Notes: generated from the sequence alone by a model not told the origin. Counted from the first letter of the stretch, positions 1 to 6,738 are shown. The stretch: DNA of 9,544 nt from JBNJEM01 sp051745935 (GCA_051745935.1 JBNJEM010000288.1:1-9544); one strand, 5' to 3'. Program-made: numbers and translations.

Positions 1-432
1 TCGCGAAATCTTCCACTCTTCAATCAAGCACGCGCGACAAACTCGGGACAACCCACTTGTTCTATTTTGTCCGATTTTCGGGTTTTTCATCAGCCCACGC
101 GCATGCTGTCCTTGCTTGATTCCCAAGGCACTTTTCCCGGGCAGCGATACGAACTTTGCGGAGGAGCCCCCAGGCCGCACCGCCCCATGCATCCTCATTC
201 CGAGCTACCTTGCCCCCTCCCTCGGCTCGCCGCCGTACCGCTGAACGCCTACCGATCATTATTCCGCGTGGTCCGCTCATCCGTCAACCAGGACAAGAGA
301 GGCAACTTTTTCATGCGATAGACCGTGCGTCGATTTGAAAAGCTGTGCAGGCCCGGTCAAATCCGTTCCATCCATGGAACCCTGTCAACCGATGGTAACT
401 GTAAAATCCCCCATTGCATTGGATTCCATGCC
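1..432. other. Gene-free stretch upstream of the SppA-like gene
   Basis: I see no supported gene here. Short open frames exist on both strands, but their translations are rich in Arg, Pro and His, have no recognisable domain and look like chance frames in GC-rich DNA. A frame in phase with the SppA-like gene opens with GTG at 325, but its 36 extra residues would bury the lipoprotein signal sequence. A short imperfect palindrome (ttcca-tcca-tggaa, 366-379) and a TAAAAT box (402-407) lie before the ATG at 433. No convincing -35 box accompanies the latter, so I do not call a promoter. Confidence 0.5.
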
Positions 433-1461
433 ATGCTACGCATTTTCACTGTAACCGCAGCGCTTTTTCTGACCATCGGCTGTGCTCATCGCCCCTTGAG
501 GGTGGTGATGACGGGGGATGTCGATACACGGATGCCCCCTGATAACACGGCGTCCCGCCTGCACCCGCGCGTGGTGTCGGGCTCGCCCGACAGCGAGGCG
601 CGAATTGCAGTGATCGACGTGGATGGTCTACTGGTGGATCAAAACATGCGCGGCTACGAATCCCTGGGGGAAAACCCCGTCGCCTTGTTTCGTGAAAAGC
701 TAAAGGAGGCGGAGCGGGATCCTGGAATCCGAGCTGTCGTGATTCGCATCAACAGCCCCGGTGGCGGCGTGACGGCCAGTGACATCATGCGCCGGGATCT
801 GATGACGTTTCAGAGCCGGCGGGACATTCCGGTCATTGCCTGTTTGATGGATGTCGGGACGGGGGGGGCCTACTACCTGGCCACGGCCGCCGATTCCATC
901 ATGGCACATCCCACTTCCATCGTTGGCGGGGTCGGCGTGATCATGAATCTCTATAATCTGCAGGATTCCCTAGGGCAATTCAACGTCCTCCCGCTCCCCA
1001 TCAAAGCGGGAAAGAAAATTGACATGGCCTCATCGATTCGGCCCATGGATCCGGACGAACGGGCCATATTGGACGGGATTGCCGGGCAATTCCACGAGCG
1101 GTTCAAACGCGAGGTCACGCGGACGCGGCCGCATCACGCCGCGACCGAAGAGGACTTCGACGGGCGCGTGTTCTCCGCTCGAAAGGCCCATGAAAAGCAG
1201 CTGATCGATGGCATCGGGTATTTGGACGACGCGATTGTCTTGGCTGGTCAGTCAGCCGGACTCGGCGAGTCACCCGGTGTCGTCATGTACCGCCGCTGCA
1301 ATGATCGCGCGCTGACGGCGTACGATGTGACGCCAAACGTGCCGCTGCAAAACTCACTGTTTCCTTTCAATATCCCCGGACTCGATCGCAGCTCGCTGCC
1401 ACGATTCCTGTATCTCTGGCAACCCGATCCCAGCTTCGTCACCCAAAAGGGATCGTCCTAA
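433..1461 (+). CDS. SppA-like (peptidase family S49) lipoprotein, probably catalytically inactive
   Basis: This 342-residue protein has the S49/ClpP-like crotonase fold seen in signal peptide peptidase A, enzymes that clear cleaved signal peptides in the envelope. The start at ATG 433 gives a short lipoprotein signal (MLRIFTVTAALFLTIGC) with the lipidated Cys at residue 17. An in-frame GTG at 325 would hide that signal. Neither start has a clear Shine-Dalgarno site. Recognisable blocks are VVIRINSPGGG (about 102-112), AYYLATAAD (146-154), a GGVGVIMNLYNL stretch (165-176) and IKAGKKIDM (190-198). The segment normally reading AASGAYY/AASGGYY reads GTGGAYY, putting Gly144 at the nucleophile Ser. 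The Lys 52 residues later is Ile196. Thr143 and Lys195 sit one position before each, at the same spacing. The family match is solid; loss of activity is inferred. An S49 pseudoenzyme acting as scaffold or binder is the best reading. It converges with the gene ending at 1997. Confidence 0.88.
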   Translation: MLRIFTVTAALFLTIGCAHRPLRVVMTGDVDTRMPPDNTASRLHPRVVSGSPDSEARIAVIDVDGLLVDQNMRGYESLGENPVALFREKLKEAERDPGIRAVVIRINSPGGGVTASDIMRRDLMTFQSRRDIPVIACLMDVGTGGAYYLATAADSIMAHPTSIVGGVGVIMNLYNLQDSLGQFNVLPLPIKAGKKIDMASSIRPMDPDERAILDGIAGQFHERFKREVTRTRPHHAATEEDFDGRVFSARKAHEKQLIDGIGYLDDAIVLAGQSAGLGESPGVVMYRRCNDRALTAYDVTPNVPLQNSLFPFNIPGLDRSSLPRFLYLWQPDPSFVTQKGSS

Positions 1462-1614
1462 GGAACGGTTCAGAAACAACTTCGCCATTTTTCGGAGGGT
1501 GGCTGAGCAAGCGCGGGACAGGCTTCCATTTCTGATAGCGCTCAACGCGAGCGCAGCCAGTGTGCCGGACGATTCGGAGGCACGTTGAATTGCGAAGTTA
1601 TTCTTGAGCGAGCC
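1462..1614. repeat. MITE-like element with imperfect terminal inverted repeats
   Basis: The left end (1462-1487) contains caacttcgcca and the right end (1590-1614) contains ttgcgaagtta. Reverse-complementing the right arm aligns it with the left over about 26 positions with 18 matches and one gap. Inside lies a perfect 6-bp stem, gcgctc (1538-1543) with gagcgc (1549-1554). The left end begins directly after the stop codon of the SppA-like gene. There is no coding capacity for a transposase. It could be a small non-autonomous element or a remnant. A chance match of this quality is possible but unlikely. Confidence 0.45.
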
Positions 1615-1664
1615 CTAACCGGACAGGCCGGCGTCGATGCGCCCCCTCGGCACAAGGCCGGTGA

Positions 1665-1683
1665 GGCACGGGCTTGCCCGCGC
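1665..1683. repeat. Degenerate copy of the REP-like palindrome
   Basis: The sequence ggcacgggcttgcccgcgc resembles the arms of the inverted pair at 1734-1849, sharing the cacgggcttg core followed by cccg. It lies about 70 bases before that pair, in the same orientation as its left arm. It looks like a decayed third unit of the same repeat family. Confidence 0.4.
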
Positions 1684-1733
1684 AACACATAGCCGTTCAC
1701 GGGTGCCGGCCTGGACACGCAAGGCCCGCATGG

Positions 1734-1849
1734 ATGCCACGGGCTTGTCCCGTGGTGGTTCACGCTCGCCGCTACACACCGGCCAGACACACCACTGCTG
1801 CCCGTCGGTAGCGTGGAACGTAACGGACCACGGGACAAGCCCGTGGCAT
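1734..1849. repeat. REPIN-like inverted pair of palindromic units
   Basis: A 23-bp unit at 1734-1756 is repeated perfectly in inverted orientation at 1827-1849. Each unit is itself a hairpin: ccacggg and cccgtgg flank a cttgt loop (aagcc-side equivalent on the other arm). Pairing continues inward imperfectly: gttcacgct near 1758-1766 faces the reverse complement of agcgtggaac (1810-1819). The whole 116 bases could fold into one long hairpin. Two REP units in opposite orientation with a spacer is the architecture called a REPIN, mobilised in other bacteria by RAYT (IS200-like tyrosine) transposases. No RAYT gene is in the window. It may also act as a two-way transcription stop between the convergent genes. 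Confidence 0.75.
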
Positions 1850-1996
1850 TTGCACCTCGAAAAGTCTTTCCTCAATCTGTGCAAGGGACGCGCGAACGTT
1901 TGCCGACATCAGTCTTTTGCTCGTGAACGGTTATCGCAACACGTTGCGTTCATCGGCCACGCCCAAGCGTTGGGGCTTGCAAACCCCCGATCTCCG

Positions 1997-3076
1997 CTAA
2001 CCACTTCGATGCCGCCCGCTTGCCAGTTTTCGGCGCAGTCCGTTGATACTTTCCTTAACCATCAGCGGTATCTTGGAACGCAAGAAGTTGGAGCCGCGAA
2101 ACCACTCTTCTGGCTCATGAAACACGGCATGGGCTTCGAACAGCAAAGCACCTTTTGGGACCGACAAGTTCGTGATTTTAAGATAGCCCGCGTATCCTTG
2201 ATAAGGTCGCGGCGCGCCGCGTTCGCGCTGGCCAAGCTTCGTGGTCTCTATCGGTTGCCAGCAATTATACCGCCTTGATTTCGAACCTTCCGGTTGGAAG
2301 CTCGCCCCCCGCGGTCCCTCTTCCCCCTGCTCGGACTCGCGGGGAAAATCGCCATTGGCACCAGGGGCCGCACGATGATCGTCCGCGTTGAAACGCGGAT
2401 CCAGCTCCCAGGCAATGACCACCGACTCATCGGTGTGCGAGCGGCGAACGTGCCCCACCCCCTGCACGTACACTCTGTTCATCAGGGAGAAGCCGACTAA
2501 TGCATATTTTTCCGCGTCTTCGTCGATCTTCTCGATCCCCCGCTCCAGCACCGCCTGGTCATCCAACTCTTGCACCGTCACGTCCGCGTCATTTCCACCC
2601 GTCCAGTCCGTCCCGAACACCTCCTTGGCGCGACCTGTTTCTTGGAAGATTCGCAGTGGCCCATGCGCCACGAACCACAAATCCACCACATGTCCGACCC
2701 GCCGACGTTGTTCGTCTTTCAGGTAGGCTTGTTTCAACATGAACGGCGCCACGGTCGAATCGCGAACAAACTGTTTCCAATCATGGCGTTGAGCGAGCTG
2801 GCTGACGATTCTCCGTTGTTGACTCTCGTCGAGACCGTCCACCAGATCCGGCTCTGGCAATTGGACGGTCAAATCCCCGGGCAATTGCACGCCCTGCCGA
2901 ATCAATCGTTGCAGAAGTTGATTCTCGTTCCCCGCTTCCTCGGCGGCACTGCCGCCGGGCCAGATCGCGCGAATCACGAGCATCGCGACCAGCAACAGCC
3001 CGCAAGGGGCGCCGTGGCCCGCCTTCATTCCAGGCCGGAAAGACACCAACAGGCGTCTCCACCAAGTCTCGCTCAC
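1997..3076 (-). CDS. Unrecognised membrane-anchored or secreted protein carrying a repeat-derived insert
   Basis: I do not recognise this family. From the GTG at 3076 it is 359 residues: an Arg-rich start (SETWWRRLL), one hydrophobic segment at about 26-40 (GLLLVAMLVIRAIW), then a region with alternating hydrophobic and charged residues. The latter includes VGHVVDLWFVAHGPLRIF (about 127-144) and AEKYALVGFSLMNRVYV (about 188-204). This suggests a signal peptide or membrane anchor with a periplasmic domain. Residues about 229-290 are Pro/Gly/Arg/Glu-rich and unlike the rest. Within them RESEQGEEGPRGASFQPEGS (246-265) matches an intergenic repeat upstream of gyrA. The flanking segments (AWELDPRF before, YQGYAGYLKITNL after) read as if they once joined. 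The start is uncertain. ATG 3265 has an AAGGA site 9 bases upstream, but its added frame crosses a direct repeat; ATG 3028 is the other option. It lies downstream of gyrA behind a likely terminator. Confidence 0.62.
   Translation of the reverse strand: MSETWWRRLLVSFRPGMKAGHGAPCGLLLVAMLVIRAIWPGGSAAEEAGNENQLLQRLIRQGVQLPGDLTVQLPEPDLVDGLDESQQRRIVSQLAQRHDWKQFVRDSTVAPFMLKQAYLKDEQRRRVGHVVDLWFVAHGPLRIFQETGRAKEVFGTDWTGGNDADVTVQELDDQAVLERGIEKIDEDAEKYALVGFSLMNRVYVQGVGHVRRSHTDESVVIAWELDPRFNADDHRAAPGANGDFPRESEQGEEGPRGASFQPEGSKSRRYNCWQPIETTKLGQRERGAPRPYQGYAGYLKITNLSVPKGALLFEAHAVFHEPEEWFRGSNFLRSKIPLMVKESINGLRRKLASGRHRSG
2282..2342 (-). repeat. Dispersed repeat copy inside a coding frame
   Basis: These 61 bases align without gaps to 6739-6799, with 41 matches, including an identical run gctcggactcgcgg at the + strand 3' end. 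Read on the - strand in the gene's frame, the 20 encoded residues share 12 identities with the translation of the other copy (RESEQ, E, G, R, A, F, P, S). The foreign-looking stretch extends further, roughly 2209-2399. It is bordered by a perfect 12-bp palindrome gcggcgcgccgc (2209-2220) and a 7-bp stem hairpin (2382-2388 with 2393-2399). Confidence 0.65.
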
Positions 3077-3100
3077 CGCACCCGGCAACGGAACTGCCTC

Positions 3101-3229
3101 CCCGCTTCCGGAACGCCTTGGATGGGAGGAAGGCTGAACGGTTTCATTCCGTCTTCGTACAGCCCGAAACCAAACGGGGTTCCCGCTTCCAAAACGCCCT
3201 GGGGGAAAGGAAACCTCACTGGTCTCGTT
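3101..3229. repeat. Degenerate direct repeat, 81-nt period
   Basis: The block beginning cccgcttccggaacgcc at 3101 recurs as cccgcttccaaaacgcc at 3182. Over the first 48 positions 34 match without gaps. The offset of 81 is a multiple of three, so it would repeat in frame if translated (SGNPV against SGEAV). It could be a decayed intergenic repeat pair or, less likely, a duplicated N-terminal peptide of the downstream protein. Confidence 0.5.
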
Positions 3230-3294
3230 ATGGCTTTTTTGGTGTGCACAAGGGAAGAATCGCATGGCTTTGTGTCCTTACTGAGTTCATTGAA

Positions 3295-3319
3295 CACGGC
3301 GAGAACGAACCTCGCCGTG
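3295..3319 (-). terminator. Hairpin after gyrA, likely transcription terminator
   Basis: A perfect 9-bp GC-rich stem, cacggcgag (3295-3303) with ctcgccgtg (3311-3319), encloses a 7-base loop. It lies about 125 bases beyond the gyrA stop and before the next gene on that strand. The sequence after the stem on the - strand starts ttcaatgaac and is not a strong T tract, so the intrinsic-terminator call is moderate. It could also be bidirectional. Confidence 0.45.
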
Positions 3320-3442
3320 CCTTGACCCGCGCAAACAACCGAGATCCTCGAACGCCGTGCTTCCAGAGTCGCTTTGATTGGCGCATATCAGCCTGGAAAG
3401 GCTGGCGCACACACTGGCCACTGGGTCAACTGGCAGGGCTGT

Positions 3443-6313
3443 TTAGCGATCCGCTGGATCGGAATCGCCCTGCGTGCTGGACTCTTGATCTGGCGTGGTG
3501 TCCGACCGCTGATCCGAGTGGTTAACGGTCTCGTCGGGGCTCGGTTCCTTCACGTTCTCGGTACCGCTTGCGCTCTCGGGGGCCGCCGAGGGCAATTCGC
3601 CAGCCTGCTCGGCGGGTTGTTCCCCGTTATCGGCTTCTTTCGGCACCCGTACCGTCGCCGCCAGCACGTCATCTTCGCCCAGCCTCATGACCCGGACCCC
3701 TTGGGTGTTGCGACCGATCGTCCCGATCTCACTCACCGCGATTCGCTGCATTTTGCCGCGGGCGGTCATCATGAGCAATTCGTCGTCGTCGAAAACCCGG
3801 GCCACGCCAACGACGCGTCCATTGCGTTTGGTTGTCTTGATATTTCGCAAACCTCTGCCGCCGCGTCGTTGCAGTCGATATCGAGCAACGGTCGTGGGCT
3901 CCTCCTCGGCCTCGCCCTCGGCCTCGGCCTCGCCCTCGGCATCCTCTTTCGCATCTTCCGTGGAAATGGTTCCCGGCCCGAACGGGGTTCGCTTGCCGTA
4001 TCCGTGTTCGCATACGGTGAGCAACGTGGCGCTGGGATCAACGACGACCATTCCGATCAGGTCATCATCCTTCCCCAGGGTAATCCCCTTCACGCCGGAC
4101 GTATTGCGCCCCGTTGGCCGGATATCCGACTCCTCGAATCGAATTGCCATTCCTTTAGCGGTGGCTAGAACAATTTCGTCGCCTGGTTTCGCGACCACGA
4201 CATCGACGAGTTCGTCATCCTCGCGGAGTTTGATGGCGATAATCCCGCCGCGTTTCGGCCGGCTGTATGCTTCCAACGGCGTTTTTTTCACCAGTCCTCG
4301 ACGAGTGGCCATGACCATGAAATGGCCATCGAGGTTAAAGTCGCGGACCGCGCGGCAATCGGTGATTTTTTCGTCACTTTCCAGGTTCAATAAATTCACG
4401 ATGGCGCGGCCACGGCTCTCACGCCCCAATTCAGGCAACTCGTAAACCTTCTGCCAGTAGACTTTCCCCTTGCTTGTAAAGAACAGCAGATAGGCATGCG
4501 TGCTGGCCACGAACAAATGTTTGATGGGATCCTCGTCCTCGGTAGTCGCCCCTTTGAGCCCTTTACCGCCACGGCGTTGGGCACGATAAACGCTCGCTGC
4601 CGTTCGCTTCACGTAGCCTCGATGGCTGATCGAAACGACCATCGTCTCTTCGCGAATCAGGTTCTCCAAATCGATGCCACCGATTTCCTCCCCGCTGATC
4701 TCGGTGCGACGATCCCAGCCGAATTTTCGGCTAATCTCACGGAGGTCGTCCTTGACGATGGCTAGGATATTCCGATCATCCGACAGGAGTTCGAGATGCG
4801 CTGAAATTTCATCGAGCAATTTGCCGTGTTCGTCCGACAACCGCTCCTGCTCCAAGTTGACCAATTGTCCCAGGGTCATGCGGAGGATGGCATCGGCCTG
4901 CACGGCCGTCAACGTATAGCTCTCCGCTTCGCCTCGTTCTCGTTGAAAATGCTCGAACCCTCGGTCGCCGAGCGCCCGGTGCATCATGGCGGCGGGACAT
5001 TCCACCCCCATCAAACTCTGTTTGGCCTCCGGCTGGGTGCGGGAACCACGAATGATATGGATGATCTCATCGATGTTGGCCAGAGCCAGCAGCAGTCCTT
5101 CCACGGTGTGTTTGCGACGGCGGGCCTTGTTCAGCAAGAACTCGGTGCGGCGTCGAATGACCGTGGTCCGATGGCGAATGTACTCTTCGAGCAACGCCTT
5201 GAAATTCAGCTCCCGGGGCTTGCCATCGACCAGGGCGAGGAAGATGAGCGAGAACGTGTCTTGCAGGGGGGAAAACTGGTACAGCTGGTTCAGCACGACC
5301 TCCGGATCCGCGTCCCGTTTGACATGGATCACCAGTCGCACGGGCTCGTTCAAGTCGCTTTCATCGGAGATCTCCGAAATCCCGGGGATCCGCCCCTGCT
5401 GCACCAGACCCGCAATACGCTCCACCACCCGATCTCGATAATGCTGGTATGGAATCTCATTGACCACGATGCAGCATCGCCCGCGAGCTTTCTCCTCGAT
5501 CCTGGCCCGGGCGCGCACGACGACCGTGCCTCGTCCCGTGTAGTATCCCCGCCGAATGCCGCTCCGTCCGCAAATAATGCCCCCCGTGGGGAAATCCGGG
5601 CCGGGAACAATGGTCATCAATTCATCAATGGAGACATCCGGATCGTCGATCACGCGGATCGTCGCCTCGCAAATTTCCCGCAAGTTGTGCGGCGGCACGC
5701 TGGTGGCCATGCCGACCGCGATGCCTTGAGCGCCGTTAACCAGCAAGTTGGGGAATTTGGACGGCAACACCGTCGGTTCCATCCGGCTGTCATCATAGGT
5801 CGGTATGAAATCGACCGTGTCGAGCTTGAGATCGTCAAGCATCAAGCCGGCAACCGGCGATAACCGGGCCTCCGTATACCGCATGGCCGCCGCCGGCAAC
5901 CCCGCGATGGAGCCGAAGTTGCCCTGTTTGTCGATCAACACATGGGCCATGTTCCATTCTTGGGCCATCCGGACCAAGGTCGGATAAATCACGCTTTCGC
6001 CATGCGGGTGATAGTTTCCGCTGGTATCACCCGAGATCTTGGCACACTTGACCCGATTGGACCCGGGCCCCAAATTCAGATCGTTCATGGCGACCAGGAT
6101 CCGCCGCTGGGACGGCTTGAGCCCGTCGCGCACGTCAGGCAGCGCGCGACTAATAATGACGCTCATCGCATAGGTCAGGTAACTACCTTTTAGCTCGTCC
6201 TCGATCGGCAAGTCGATCAATTGCGAGTGGCCGCCGCCATTGCCATTACCGCCGTTGCCCGCCGGATCATCGGTCCCGGTCACATCGTCGGGCGGGAGTT
6301 CGTCAGAGGCCAA
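3443..6313 (-). CDS. gyrA: DNA gyrase subunit A
   Basis: GyrA is the breakage-reunion subunit of DNA gyrase; with GyrB it introduces negative supercoils using ATP. The 956 residues exceed the usual 800-900. After a Gly/Asn-rich extension (residues 1-35), LKGSYLTYAMSVIISRALPD (41-60) opens the winged-helix domain. The quinolone region HPHGESVIYPTLVRMAQ is at 102-118, and the DNA-linking Tyr146 lies in AAMRYTEAR. The C-terminal beta-propeller begins before the GyrA box QRRGGKG (579-585), needed for DNA wrapping, which argues against ParC. A second box-like QRRGGRG (815-821) follows an acidic Glu/Ala/Gly insert (about 784-808). An acidic, probably disordered tail fills 891-956. Position 111, equivalent to E. 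coli Asp87, is Pro, while Ser107 (Ser83) is kept. The start is TTG, chosen because AAAGGA sits 7 bases upstream and no in-frame ATG precedes it. It appears to be transcribed alone. Confidence 0.97.
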   Translation of the reverse strand: MASDELPPDDVTGTDDPAGNGGNGNGGGHSQLIDLPIEDELKGSYLTYAMSVIISRALPDVRDGLKPSQRRILVAMNDLNLGPGSNRVKCAKISGDTSGNYHPHGESVIYPTLVRMAQEWNMAHVLIDKQGNFGSIAGLPAAAMRYTEARLSPVAGLMLDDLKLDTVDFIPTYDDSRMEPTVLPSKFPNLLVNGAQGIAVGMATSVPPHNLREICEATIRVIDDPDVSIDELMTIVPGPDFPTGGIICGRSGIRRGYYTGRGTVVVRARARIEEKARGRCCIVVNEIPYQHYRDRVVERIAGLVQQGRIPGISEISDESDLNEPVRLVIHVKRDADPEVVLNQLYQFSPLQDTFSLIFLALVDGKPRELNFKALLEEYIRHRTTVIRRRTEFLLNKARRRKHTVEGLLLALANIDEIIHIIRGSRTQPEAKQSLMGVECPAAMMHRALGDRGFEHFQRERGEAESYTLTAVQADAILRMTLGQLVNLEQERLSDEHGKLLDEISAHLELLSDDRNILAIVKDDLREISRKFGWDRRTEISGEEIGGIDLENLIREETMVVSISHRGYVKRTAASVYRAQRRGGKGLKGATTEDEDPIKHLFVASTHAYLLFFTSKGKVYWQKVYELPELGRESRGRAIVNLLNLESDEKITDCRAVRDFNLDGHFMVMATRRGLVKKTPLEAYSRPKRGGIIAIKLREDDELVDVVVAKPGDEIVLATAKGMAIRFEESDIRPTGRNTSGVKGITLGKDDDLIGMVVVDPSATLLTVCEHGYGKRTPFGPGTISTEDAKEDAEGEAEAEGEAEEEPTTVARYRLQRRGGRGLRNIKTTKRNGRVVGVARVFDDDELLMMTARGKMQRIAVSEIGTIGRNTQGVRVMRLGEDDVLAATVRVPKEADNGEQPAEQAGELPSAAPESASGTENVKEPSPDETVNHSDQRSDTTPDQESSTQGDSDPADR
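3905..3940. repeat. 18-bp tandem duplication in the GyrA acidic insert
   Basis: The 18-mer ctcggcctcgccctcggc occurs twice in tandem and is itself built from ctcggc/ctcgcc hexamers. On the - strand it encodes the Glu/Ala/Gly run (GEAEAE and AEGEAE) in the gyrase propeller. The exact duplication suggests slippage, which would make this stretch length-variable between strains. Confidence 0.8.
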
Positions 6314-6320
6314 CTGGGCA
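6314..6320 (-). promoter_or_regulatory. Spacer of the gyrA ribosome-binding site, deciding a TTG start
   Basis: On the - strand, AAAGGA lies immediately before these seven bases, which are followed by TTG at 6313. The ATG overlapping this spacer is out of frame with gyrA, so TTG with this well-placed site is the only good start. Confidence 0.7.
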
Positions 6321-6529
6321 TCCTTTCAAGTAAAGTATCGACTCAGCAGGGCGGGCCATCCCCCCCTTCCAAGACAGGGCGCGTGAATTCATGCCAGGAA
6401 CGCGCGAATGCAAAAGCTTCGCGCGGTGGAGAAGAAGGCGGATCCTCCGCACCATGGCGTGTTTCCCACCATACTGCCTTGCGAAACCGTCCAGAATCGC
6501 GCGCCGATCACGATTTCAAACAAGGCCCA

Positions 6530-6558
6530 AGTATACCACCGAGAGCTTGTTTCCACAA
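6530..6558 (-). promoter_or_regulatory. Candidate extended -10 promoter for gyrA
   Basis: On the - strand a TATACT box (6530-6535) is preceded directly by TGG, an extended -10 motif. TTGTGG (6553-6558) lies 17 bases upstream as a weak -35 box (three of six consensus bases). A transcript from here would have a leader of about 210 bases before the TTG start. The spacing is right, but the -35 match is poor. Confidence 0.4.
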
Positions 6559-6650
6559 CCGGCCGCGATCGTCTTAAATCGTTGCCGTCGCGCCAGTTGC
6601 AGGACATGCCCACGGAACGTAACGCGAGCCCGGCGGGGAGCTTACCGAGC

Positions 6651-6719
6651 GGGCGGTGCCCAGTGGAAACACCCAACCGGCCGCCGGCGGGTTGGGCGCC
6701 TGCCCAATGGGCACTGCCC
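6651..6719. repeat. Long interrupted hairpin element
   Basis: The outer arms gggcggtgcccagtgg (6651-6666) and ccaatgggcactgccc (6704-6719) are complementary at 14 of 16 positions. An inner perfect stem, cccaacc (6672-6678) with ggttggg (6690-6696), continues the structure around an 11-base loop. A further tacc/ggta pair (6643-6646 with 6721-6724) lies just outside. It directly adjoins the dispersed repeat at 6739-6799 and may be part of the same mobile unit. Confidence 0.6.
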
Positions 6720-6738
6720 TGGTATACTTCAAGCGGTC

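Larger units (their letters stand above)
1462..1996. other. Repeat-rich gap between convergent genes
   Basis: About 535 bases without a supported gene, between the stop codons of two convergent genes. It holds an element with imperfect terminal inverted repeats (1462-1614), a degenerate palindrome copy (1665-1683), a REPIN-like inverted pair (1734-1849) and a small cccaa-gcg-ttggg hairpin near 1963-1975. Open frames across it translate into low-complexity Arg/Pro/Ser-rich peptides and owe their length to the repeats. No T-rich terminator tail is visible, so any transcription stop for the two genes would depend on these hairpins. Confidence 0.6.
3077..3442. other. Gap between gyrA and the downstream gene
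   Basis: The stretch contains the gyrA terminator candidate (3295-3319), a small perfect hairpin cagcct-ggaa-aggctg (3389-3404), and an 81-nt-period degenerate direct repeat starting at 3101. It also contains an AAGGA site (about 3275-3279, - strand) before the ATG at 3265. Part of this may therefore be the 5' end of the downstream gene if that start is used. Confidence 0.45.

Noticed and set aside
325..432. N-terminal extension of the SppA-like protein from GTG 325
   Set aside because: It would bury a clear lipoprotein signal sequence and lipobox Cys that begins at ATG 433, and has no ribosome-binding site.
869..878. Run of eight G in the SppA-like gene as a sequencing error explaining the lost Ser
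   Set aside because: Adding or removing a base would shift the frame, yet the family sequence continues correctly on both sides. The missing Lys lies elsewhere.
1462..1996. CRISPR array or attachment site
   Set aside because: The repeats are inverted or degenerate rather than regularly spaced direct repeats. No cas or integrase gene is in the window.
1637..2278. Open + strand frame of 213 codons
   Set aside because: It runs through the REPIN-like repeat and antisense to the end of another gene. Its translation shows no domain and follows the palindromes.
2570..3325. Open + strand frame of 251 codons antisense to the unknown gene
   Set aside because: It has no domain or ribosome site. The - strand frame has a signal-like N-terminus and normal protein character.
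4826..5863. Open + strand frame of 345 codons inside gyrA
   Set aside because: It is antisense to the highly conserved gyrase domain and is a GC-rich shadow.
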